A stretch of DNA of 64,000 nucleotides from Gammaproteobacteria bacterium 42_54_T18 (GTDB lineage Bacteria; Pseudomonadota; Gammaproteobacteria; Pseudomonadales; Ketobacteraceae). Positions 57,058 through 64,000 of this stretch are shown here, one piece after another. Where the stretch lies: positions 248,001-312,000 of the forward strand of contig MAAL01000025.1 in NCBI GenBank assembly GCA_002163245.1, written 5' to 3'. The notes under the pieces were generated by a model that saw nothing but the letters and a program-made list of their open reading frames with translations, ran no database searches and was not told the origin of the DNA. The stretch's first letter is position 1. The number at the start of each line of letters is the position of its first letter. The translations under genes were made by a program, and so were the position numbers.

Positions 57058-60000
57058 TTAAAATTCAATTTCTCGCCAACTTTGGCGTCCCTGTATTACC
57101 ACTCCGACTTTTGCATCTTCAGTATTAATCTCACCTGTAGATTTCTGAATGATCACCGACACGTGCTGGGAACTCGTTGAAGTACCAATAATAGGTGCTG
57201 ATGCCATACCTCTTCCCAGGTCAATAGAAGGGCTTGCCAAAAAGCCTACATCGCCATTTGAATCTATTTTCTTACTTCCCGAGTCAACACCAAAAGTAGC
57301 AAAACTAGAAGCCGTACCTGTACGGTAATCTACGGCAAACAATTTACTATCACCTTCTGGCTGGCAAGTGGTATCACTCGGAGTGTACTCAGTAAAAAAC
57401 ACCACTGTTCGGGCCTGAGCTGACGCTGTTATATTACGTCCACTAGGGTTAGCGACAACCGTATCCAAGTCCCGATACCAGCCAGGGTGAAAGTCTGGAA
57501 GCGCAACCGCCAACTGGTTAAATGTGGTAATAGATTCACCATCAATAGTTATTGGCGACCCGGACCGGTCAACTGCGCCATTATCAAACACTCTAATATC
57601 GGTAGAATCAAAGAGGCTCAAAGTAGATATCGTTCCGTACAAACCATCCGTATTTTCATAGACTCCGTAATATCGTTGCTGCTCTGCACTTGTATTATCA
57701 TCCTCATCCAACAAACGACCCGTACCAAAGTGCACCCAAGCCCTACCCTTCCCATCGGTACTTAGGTGCGGACGAGCAAATGTAGGCCTACCCGTATTCA
57801 TTAATGTAGATAAACCAATTGGCGTCATACTAGTAGATAGTGAATCAAACCGAATTCGCATAACCCTCCCCGTTGACGCTGCCGGCGTCCCTCCAACCAA
57901 CCCAAAATATGAAATATCATCATGATAATCAGCTCCCCAATCAATTGAGGCTATATCACCCACGAATGCATTGCCAACACCGCTAATAACTTTAGGAGAA
58001 AAACCCGAATCAAATGACTTAGATGTTAGATCAAACATATAAAACCGAGGATCTTGATCGCTTGTAACATCAGATAATTCCGTCGGGCCAGAGCCTATAA
58101 CTAACTTCCACACGTTACTTGTCATTGATCCTTTAAAATCATTCTCTACCGCTGGAACACGATTTTTCACAACAGAAGGCACCCCCGTTGTATAACCCAT
58201 ATCAAGATCGCTTATCTCTGCCATTAACACCGGTGGTTCCTCTGGGTTTGTTATATCCAGAACAACATAAGAAGAATAAAGTGTTGTATCAGGCGTGCCA
58301 TCATTATCAGAGTCAACATTAAAGTCCCCGCCACCCAACCGCATTCCCATAACAAGAATTGTTCCCCAACCATAAGGATGGTCATCATCTGTAGCGAACA
58401 CATTAGCATCAAAAATTATAGGCTCGCCATCTACATAATATATATGAGAATACCCAGTGTCCTTCAGCCATTGTAGATGAGGTAGCGCCGTTCTTGGAAT
58501 ATAAGCCCACAATTCAGCTCCCAGCGGGTGGGCAACTTCAGAAGTATCTGTTGTTGTATACGCTTTTGTACTGTCATCCCAAAACCCCCCATTAAACGCA
58601 TGAATCATCCCATCATTCGCCCCCACGTACACCATCTGACGGCGGTTTTCGTATTTTTCCCTAAACGCTGCATAGGTTGCATCTTTATTTTTTGTATCGT
58701 ACAAAGCCGAAGGGACTCGAACAGTAGCGGGAGATGAGTGAACAATATCCCCTAATCGATGTACCTCAGCAGTTCCGTCACCATCGATATCGATTACGCG
58801 AGAGCGATATCCAGATATTTCTTTGCCGCGAATGTAGTTAATCAAGTTATAGTCATCTGCAGCACTCCCTGGAAACATCAAATGACTTGTTAACGGCCCA
58901 TTCGTAACAGCTTCTGCTTCGGAGAATTCAACCGTATTCTCGCCATCCAAAGATGTCAAAATATAACGCCCCGATGATGCCAATGCCTCGTAAGTACGCT
59001 GGTTTGTCACGTCAGATACCAATGACAATTGCTCCTGCGCTTTCCAGACAGCATTCAGCTCTGAAAGCTCCACTGTACTGGTAGGACTACCTGAAAACGT
59101 AGGGGGAGTTGTTGATAATCCACTCTTATATAAACCAACCTTGGTACGTCCAGCAGTATCATCATAAAAATACTGCACACTCATATCAACAAGGTAATCA
59201 TCAATCACTCCATTTTGATTAGTGTCTTCACGAAGAACACCATTTCTATCTATGAAGAGCGCGTTTAACCCCCCTGTCCACTGCACTGTATTTCCCAATA
59301 TATCTTCTGTCTCTGGGCTATAAACCGCCTGAATAACAAGGCCATCCCCACTGGCATTGTTCGCTAACACTGCAGCACCAGTAGCAGAAGACGTTCTATT
59401 AATAATATTAAGAAAGATATTACCAAGGGCTGTATTTAACGAATCTGAATCAGAGGCGAGATAAGCTGTACCGGTTCCTCCCGCCTCTGCTATTTTATTA
59501 AGCGATTCGGCATCCGCTCCAACAGGCAATGCAAAACCTACCACGTACGTTTTTACACCTTCATCCGCCAGGTCTTGGGCTGCTTGCGCAACCGCAGCAA
59601 TCCCTGTTGCAGCATCAGCAACATCAGCTCCGCTGGAATCAGTAGAAGGCATGCCATCAGTGACCAACACAACATAATTTTGCGTGGGACAGCCCGAAGC
59701 AGACACAGGAGGACTTGTGCGGCTTACGCCGGACACAGCTTCGCTAGATGCCAGGCTTCCACAAAAATAATCTTTAGCGCTTTGTAATGTGCCCTCCAAA
59801 GGAGTAAGGCCAGCATTTCTAAGAGGTAAAGTGGCAGACTCCCCTGATGTAACAAATTGAGATGTGGCTAATTTGTTGAATAATTTCGTCGTTTGGGATG
59901 TATCTACATCATCAATCGCCACATGTAACATTCCTTTACCTGGTGATTGATTAGAGAACCAGGTAGGCCCAACTGGAAACCAAGTAATGAACTTACCAAA

Positions 60001-60714
60001 GTCAGAAATCCCTAGCGCCGTATCACTGTCAGTAGGTGAAAACGATGTATTAAAGATATTTGTACTAAATTCATTCAAATCCGTATCTGAATCACCTACT
60101 TTTTTTGAATAGCAACGATAAAATTCAGAGTTATCCCCACCATCAGGGAACTGCACTTTGGGGTCAGTTGTATAGCAGAAGGCTGTACTAGAACTCCCCG
60201 AATAAAATGGTAGCGCCACATTATAATAGATTCGTGCATCCGGATCTGGATCTGATGTATTAGCAACTTCAAACTGCTTCTTTTGTGATGCTATACCTTC
60301 CTCATGATCCTCATCAAAATTACTTTTATCAAAACTCACGTCATACTGTGAATCGTGCAACTGTTGGCTTGATACACTCTGCTGTTTATAAGCCATCAAC
60401 CCCATTCGAGAACTGGATCCAAAATTGGTTATCATCGTTTTCAAAGCATTACGAGAAATCTCTGACTTACTAATAGCGTTGTCACTACCAACAGCCGATC
60501 CATTATCTCGTTCATCCATACTGTTGGAGTTATCTAAAATCATCAGTATATTAGGTTTCTCTACCGCTCCAGACACATCAACTAACGGGGGAGCGGAGAA
60601 AAAATCACTAGCCACCTCTGCAACGGCATCCCTCCAGGGGAACGTTACCAAGGAAAATATTACTGCCACCAAGTAGCTTCTGCGGCCTTCTATTTGCTGT
60701 ACTTTATTCATCAC
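57058..60714 (-). CDS. pilY1: Type IV pilus tip adhesin and mechanosensor PilY1
   Basis: A 1218-residue exported protein with a signal peptide ending near residue 32. The N-terminal von Willebrand A-like domain has the MIDAS motif DNSNS (D61, S63, S65). The C-terminal half is a beta-propeller (about 640-1150) with repeated [17 protein letters not shown] and similar strands, and Ca-binding Asp-rich loops occur ([30 protein letters not shown]). It caps the pilus with the minor pilins and signals surface contact. It is in the minor pilin operon between the 103-residue gene and pilE. Confidence 0.93.
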   Translation of the reverse strand: MMNKVQQIEGRRSYLVAVIFSLVTFPWRDAVAEVASDFFSAPPLVDVSGAVEKPNILMILDNSNSMDERDNGSAVGSDNAISKSEISRNALKTMITNFGSSSRMGLMAYKQQSVSSQQLHDSQYDVSFDKSNFDEDHEEGIASQKKQFEVANTSDPDPDARIYYNVALPFYSGSSSTAFCYTTDPKVQFPDGGDNSEFYRCYSKKVGDSDTDLNEFSTNIFNTSFSPTDSDTALGISDFGKFITWFPVGPTWFSNQSPGKGMLHVAIDDVDTSQTTKLFNKLATSQFVTSGESATLPLRNAGLTPLEGTLQSAKDYFCGSLASSEAVSGVSRTSPPVSASGCPTQNYVVLVTDGMPSTDSSGADVADAATGIAAVAQAAQDLADEGVKTYVVGFALPVGADAESLNKIAEAGGTGTAYLASDSDSLNTALGNIFLNIINRTSSATGAAVLANNASGDGLVIQAVYSPETEDILGNTVQWTGGLNALFIDRNGVLREDTNQNGVIDDYLVDMSVQYFYDDTAGRTKVGLYKSGLSTTPPTFSGSPTSTVELSELNAVWKAQEQLSLVSDVTNQRTYEALASSGRYILTSLDGENTVEFSEAEAVTNGPLTSHLMFPGSAADDYNLINYIRGKEISGYRSRVIDIDGDGTAEVHRLGDIVHSSPATVRVPSALYDTKNKDATYAAFREKYENRRQMVYVGANDGMIHAFNGGFWDDSTKAYTTTDTSEVAHPLGAELWAYIPRTALPHLQWLKDTGYSHIYYVDGEPIIFDANVFATDDDHPYGWGTILVMGMRLGGGDFNVDSDNDGTPDTTLYSSYVVLDITNPEEPPVLMAEISDLDMGYTTGVPSVVKNRVPAVENDFKGSMTSNVWKLVIGSGPTELSDVTSDQDPRFYMFDLTSKSFDSGFSPKVISGVGNAFVGDIASIDWGADYHDDISYFGLVGGTPAASTGRVMRIRFDSLSTSMTPIGLSTLMNTGRPTFARPHLSTDGKGRAWVHFGTGRLLDEDDNTSAEQQRYYGVYENTDGLYGTISTLSLFDSTDIRVFDNGAVDRSGSPITIDGESITTFNQLAVALPDFHPGWYRDLDTVVANPSGRNITASAQARTVVFFTEYTPSDTTCQPEGDSKLFAVDYRTGTASSFATFGVDSGSKKIDSNGDVGFLASPSIDLGRGMASAPIIGTSTSSQHVSVIIQKSTGEINTEDAKVGVVIQGRQSWREIEF

Positions 60715-60755
60715 ATCTACCTTTGTTAGATCGGTCTTTATTGATACTCATGAAA

Positions 60756-61067
60756 TCAATAAATAGTAATACTCACAAGCTGACCCTTACTAAATCCTAA
60801 CGAAACATTTGCTTTATTTTGTTCTGAAAACCACTCACCTATCGGGCGTCGATCATCAACCGATATACCTGCAGCAATCTGAAAGTCACCGACCGTAGTA
60901 CTCACAAGACCTTCTCGTGAGCGCCGAATCAACTCCCCCCGAAGATAAGTTTTATCCGATTTCAATTGCGATTCTTTGATATCTCCTTTATCAATGGTTA
61001 ACGCAAATACGGTACAACTTATTCCCATAAAAAACGCTATGCTAAGCAACTTTAATAACCTGATCAT
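60756..61067 (-). CDS. Small exported protein of unknown function in the pilus operon
   Basis: A 103-residue protein with a signal peptide (hydrophobic 5-21, cleavage near VFA at 23) and a mature part of about 80 residues with no cysteine. Its late part has YLRGELIRRSREGL and GVSVDDRRPIGEWFSEQ-like residues (GISVDDRRPIGEWFSEQN), then SLGFSKGQLVSITIY. It is not a pilin: there is no G/F-x3-E site. Position between pilX and pilY1, on the same strand with spacers of 26 and 41 bp, suggests a role in pilus or PilY1 assembly. PilY2 of Pseudomonas is similarly small but lies on the other side of pilY1; homology is unproven. Confidence 0.6.
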   Translation of the reverse strand: MIRLLKLLSIAFFMGISCTVFALTIDKGDIKESQLKSDKTYLRGELIRRSREGLVSTTVGDFQIAAGISVDDRRPIGEWFSEQNKANVSLGFSKGQLVSITIY

Positions 61068-61093
61068 TTCCTTAACCTCACTCTACTTCATAA

Positions 61094-61699
61094 TCAATCA
61101 TTTGGATCTACTTTATACGTAGATTGCACTACTGAAATCGAACCACTTCCTTCACCTTTTGAGTACGCCGTAATACGATACATAAAAGACCACTCAGCGC
61201 TAGGGTAATTCGATGTCGGATTTGGCGTATTCTCAGGATCAGACGGTATAAAACACATAAACTCGATTATATATTTCGGGCTTTCCGACAAACTGGTAAA
61301 ACTTAGCGTTGACACCGCAGCTACACCAGAACTCTCCCAAGTACTTGCATCCATCCATAATGGCGTTGACGGTGGGTTTGATGCACAATCATTAGAGGCA
61401 GGATAATCGCCATTAAAACAAAGTCCACCATTACAACTTGCAGTAAAGCAATCATCACCACTGCAATTGGAATCAAAATTTTCCCATTCATGAGTCGCTC
61501 CCAAATCAATGACCACCTCTTCCGCCTCTTTCAATACGGCTTCTGCTGCCTGAAAAGAAATATTCTTATCGCGATAATTTGCAGAAATACGTTGATTCAA
61601 ACTTACATCACCAATCGACGCTACACCCAATACCGTAAACACTAACAACAATATTAACGTTACAACCAACACATTACCTTTTTGACGATAAGACTTCAT
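61094..61699 (-). CDS. pilX: Type IV minor pilin PilX
   Basis: A 201-residue minor pilin with the prepilin leader MKSYRQKG/N followed by VLVVTLILLLVFTVLGVASI. Glu5 is missing, as is usual in PilX. The N-terminal helix continues with RISANYRDKNISFQAAEAVL, the PilX_N signature. The C-terminal globular part has several cysteines (CSGDDCFTASC and others). PilX helps assemble the pilus tip with PilV, PilW and PilY1. The spacer to pilW is 4 bp. Confidence 0.88.
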   Translation of the reverse strand: MKSYRQKGNVLVVTLILLLVFTVLGVASIGDVSLNQRISANYRDKNISFQAAEAVLKEAEEVVIDLGATHEWENFDSNCSGDDCFTASCNGGLCFNGDYPASNDCASNPPSTPLWMDASTWESSGVAAVSTLSFTSLSESPKYIIEFMCFIPSDPENTPNPTSNYPSAEWSFMYRITAYSKGEGSGSISVVQSTYKVDPND

Positions 61700-61703
61700 G
61701 GCA

Positions 61704-62792
61704 TCACCCTCGATTCCTGATTTTTACGGTGCTGGTAAACTCTTGGCGAAGATAGTTATCAAGCGAGGTATAATCATCACCAACAAAACGAAACGTTTGA
61801 TGCTCACTTGTGATTTCCGTTATCGATCTTGCCAACACATGTATCTTGACCGACACAACATTAAGCCAATCAGAAACATCGTCAGCATTTACATAACGAT
61901 CTGCAATAGTGTCACTATCAGAAGTCAAATCTTCACCATAAGTTATTTGAATATTTTCAATCCCTTGAGCAAGTTGCTCATCATCTGTTCCAGAGGAGTC
62001 ATCCAAAAACTTTCGAAATAAAACTGGTAGCCCTGAAGCTGCTGTATCCACATAGTATCCATTTGCAATCGCGGCCATTACTTTTGCCTGCCCATCTGCA
62101 TCAAAGTCATAAGCAGGGTTCCCTGGCTGATTAGCATTTGAACATACGACGGGAAAACGGATTTTCTGTGTACAATTACCTGGCGTTCCTCCTCCAGTAT
62201 TATGTCCAAACTTTATCGAGTTGTTACCTGTCGTTTGGAAAATCGCTGTCTTTGAACAATTAGAAATAACTAATATCTTCCCCTTTGAATATGGATGCGA
62301 CCCATCAATACCAATAACAGCCGAGTTAGGGTTATGACTAGTAACCAAAAATTCATTATCAGAGTCCCCTCGAGAGATTATAACAACATCACTTAATGGC
62401 ATGCTCGAACCACTAAAGGAAGGCATGTTAGCCGCAGGAAATGTTGCCGTAGGATAATCAGTTTGATCACCATCATAACCTCCAATAGCATCCGTAAAAC
62501 TCGAATACCATTCACTGCCAGGGTTCAAAGTGTTTGCGGTAGAAGAAGCCTCGTTGTTACACCCCCAATAACCCGCCATCCTTATATCCCTAGTTAGTGC
62601 ATCAACAGCATAACGAGCATTTTCCTGCATCCAACTTAAGTCACTATTAAGCTGATAAGTCTGTTTGCTTGTCATTAATACTTGAATTGCTCCGGCCATT
62701 AGAAACAATCCCAACCCCATTGCAATCATCAACTCGACTAAAGTAAGCCCTTTAGCATTTTGCAGTTCGCCACATTGAATATGATGTTTCAT
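61704..62792 (-). CDS. pilW: Type IV minor pilin PilW
   Basis: A 362-residue large minor pilin. The prepilin site is KG/LTLVELMIAMGLGLFLM, with L16 at +1 and E20 at +5. The PilW-type continuation LMTSKQTYQLNSDLSWMQEN and ARYAVDALTRDIRMAGYWG follow. Its long C-terminal globular domain is typical of PilW. It overlaps pilV by 4 bp (ATGA). Confidence 0.9.
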   Translation of the reverse strand: MKHHIQCGELQNAKGLTLVELMIAMGLGLFLMAGAIQVLMTSKQTYQLNSDLSWMQENARYAVDALTRDIRMAGYWGCNNEASSTANTLNPGSEWYSSFTDAIGGYDGDQTDYPTATFPAANMPSFSGSSMPLSDVVIISRGDSDNEFLVTSHNPNSAVIGIDGSHPYSKGKILVISNCSKTAIFQTTGNNSIKFGHNTGGGTPGNCTQKIRFPVVCSNANQPGNPAYDFDADGQAKVMAAIANGYYVDTAASGLPVLFRKFLDDSSGTDDEQLAQGIENIQITYGEDLTSDSDTIADRYVNADDVSDWLNVVSVKIHVLARSITEITSEHQTFRFVGDDYTSLDNYLRQEFTSTVKIRNRG

Positions 62793-63280
62793 AACGTTGT
62801 CCTAAAGCTTACAAGTTTCGATTCTACAGTTGTACCTTGGCCGGATTTTGCAGACAGGTCTAAACGACTATCGTTATATCTAATATCAATTACATACGTT
62901 AATCCTGGCGGATCATTCTGAACACGTATATCGGCATTAGGCAATACAGCAACCACCTCCTCTAACCAAGTACCCTTATCGTACGCAGCTAATTCAGCAA
63001 CAGTACAACTGGCCGTCGCCTGCTGGCAATCAATATAACTATCAATAGCGTCACCAAATCCAACAGCATACAGGTTTTCCGAACCGGGATTACTCCGCAT
63101 TCGATCAAAGTAATCTTCCGCTAATATAGTGGCCTTAATCTGAAAAGTTGAACTGTGATTAAATTGTGTTGACCTAGCCTGCAACCCCATTACACCTAAT
63201 ATTCCGACACTTAAAATTACCAAAGAAACGAGTACTTCAATCAATCCTGTACCACGCTGTTTCCATTCAGGGAGAATCAT
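62789..63280 (-). CDS. pilV: Type IV minor pilin PilV
   Basis: A minor pilin with the prepilin site KQRG/TGLIEVLVSLVILSVG (E at +5). A segment reading GVMGLQARSTQFNHSSTFQI and the PilV-type DYFDRMRSNPG follow. It is 163 residues from the ATG at 63280, which lies 9 nt after GAGG. An ATG at 63307, overlapping the fimT stop by 7 bp, would give a longer leader. It initiates tip assembly together with PilW and PilX. Confidence 0.88.
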   Translation of the reverse strand: MILPEWKQRGTGLIEVLVSLVILSVGILGVMGLQARSTQFNHSSTFQIKATILAEDYFDRMRSNPGSENLYAVGFGDAIDSYIDCQQATASCTVAELAAYDKGTWLEEVVAVLPNADIRVQNDPPGLTYVIDIRYNDSRLDLSAKSGQGTTVESKLVSFRTTL

Positions 63281-63300
63281 ATGATGTAACCTCGCAATAA

Positions 63301-63858
63301 CTAACATGATATATTGTTTCCGTCCATGTCCTCTCTGACACCATCGTCATCGTTATCAATCCCTGGTCGCATGCTGCCCGTTCCATAAAGTATTAATGCT
63401 CTTGCAAGCAAGCTACCTGAACTAGACCCGCAAAAGATGAACGTCCCAGAGCTTCTTGCAGAACCATCAGCATCAAAGGCTACCTCCGATCCACCACCAT
63501 CCCACGAAAGGCTATTGTTATCATCAATACCTTCAGATACTTTTAATAACGTATCAGTCGCCGTAACAAATTTATCAATATCAGGGCCACCTTTAAGAAA
63601 CACAATCCAGCCACTTTCCCAATCACCTGTTTTATTACAGTTGGCTTTGTCAGAACTCGCACACACAACCACAGTGCCATTGTTAGCGGCAGCTGCAGAC
63701 CGAGCCAACCGCAAATGTCCCGCCAACTCATCCCTTTCGCTTAAAATACGATTCCTTTCAATCGTCGTATTAAACGAAGGTACAGCCGTCGCGGTAATAA
63801 TTCCCGCTATTGCTATGGTCACCATTAGTTCAATTAAAGAAAAACCTTTGTTACGCAT
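63301..63858 (-). CDS. fimT: GspH/FimT-type minor pilin
   Basis: A 185-residue pseudopilin with the prepilin site NKG/FSLIELMVTIAIAGIITA (F6 at +1, E10 at +5). GHLRLARSAAAANNGTVVVC is the FimT/FimU/GspH hallmark. Glycine-rich strands (SLSWDGGGSEVAFDADGS) and SGTFIFCGSSSGSLLARAL complete the fold. It heads the minor pilin operon, and the stretch to the window end (142 bp) should contain its promoter. Whether it is FimT or FimU cannot be decided here. Confidence 0.87.
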   Translation of the reverse strand: MRNKGFSLIELMVTIAIAGIITATAVPSFNTTIERNRILSERDELAGHLRLARSAAAANNGTVVVCASSDKANCNKTGDWESGWIVFLKGGPDIDKFVTATDTLLKVSEGIDDNNSLSWDGGGSEVAFDADGSARSSGTFIFCGSSSGSLLARALILYGTGSMRPGIDNDDDGVREDMDGNNISC

Positions 63859-64000
63859 AACGCCACCAAATAATTAACAGCTCATGAATTTAGACTAGCC
63901 CTCTGCTAAGTAAACACCAGATGCTATGGACGAAAGAGTACAAAACTCGGACAGATGGTTTTCTGATCTATTAAAATTATATAGGCGTAATCGCTTAAAA

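Noticed and set aside
63437-63877. 146-codon plus-strand frame antisense to fimT
   Set aside because: fimT is certain here; the antisense frame is a codon-bias shadow.

Overview
The window reads as one ordinary chromosomal segment of a moderately AT-rich marine-type gammaproteobacterium. From memory, the gene orders match the Pseudomonas/Cellvibrionales core: comEC-DUF2062-lolD-lolC/E-PilZ-GDPD-sthA-nqr-gap, then dapA-bamC-MBL, gcvR-bcp-perM-tusA-bepA-nadA, then tol-pal-ruv-aspS, then a fimT-pilV-W-X-Y1-E minor pilin operon. Na+-NQR, a long-form GAPDH and several c-di-GMP proteins fit a marine Cellvibrionales-like organism. That placement is an inference, because there is no rRNA gene here. 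I see no insertion sequence, prophage, CRISPR array or attachment site.

Layout. 1-3.4 kb: 5' end of comEC, a DUF2062 protein and a LolD plus single LolC/E-type lipoprotein exporter. 3.6-9.1 kb: PilZ protein, small exported protein, GDPD phosphodiesterase, lipoprotein aminopeptidase, degenerate HD-GYP protein, lipoprotein and VanZ-like protein. 9.1-18.0 kb: sthA and the nqrABCDEF-apbE-nqrM operon, which encodes the sodium-pumping NADH dehydrogenase with its flavin and iron maturation factors, closed by a 16-bp-stem terminator. 18.4-27.5 kb: gap, a divergent TetR regulator, a large M48-like protein without a proper zinc site, DksA-like and CBS proteins, a saccharopine-dehydrogenase-like reductase, a SRPBCC protein, a TIGR04219-type outer membrane protein and an ABM protein. 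27.5-36.1 kb: MBL hydrolase, bamC, dapA, gcvR, bcp, perM, tusA, bepA, nadA and tRNA-Lys. 36.2-47.8 kb: queC/queE, cpoB-pal-tolB-tolA-tolR-tolQ-ybgC-ruvB-ruvA-ruvC, aspS and an FmdB zinc ribbon. 48-56.4 kb: an Hpt/HD-GYP protein, an HU protein with a histone-H1-like tail, proS, a lytic transglycosylase, a tight response regulator-CheC-PAS/GGDEF operon and class I fumarase. 56.5-63.9 kb: the type IV minor pilin/PilY1 operon, with one small unassigned exported gene inside it.

How the genes work together. Respiration (Nqr, SthA, fumarase, GAPDH), envelope assembly and integrity (Lol, BamC, BepA, Tol-Pal, Slt) and surface motility (minor pilins, PilY1) dominate. c-di-GMP proteins are scattered across the window: PilZ, two HD-GYP proteins (one degenerate) and a GGDEF protein with an I-site. 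The GGDEF gene is coupled directly to a CheY-like regulator and a CheC-like phosphatase. No wholly new multi-gene system is evident. The best leads are that three-gene signalling operon, the small gene between pilX and pilY1, the zinc-site-less M48 protein, the HU protein with a basic tail, and the pyrimidine tandem repeat between bcp and perM.
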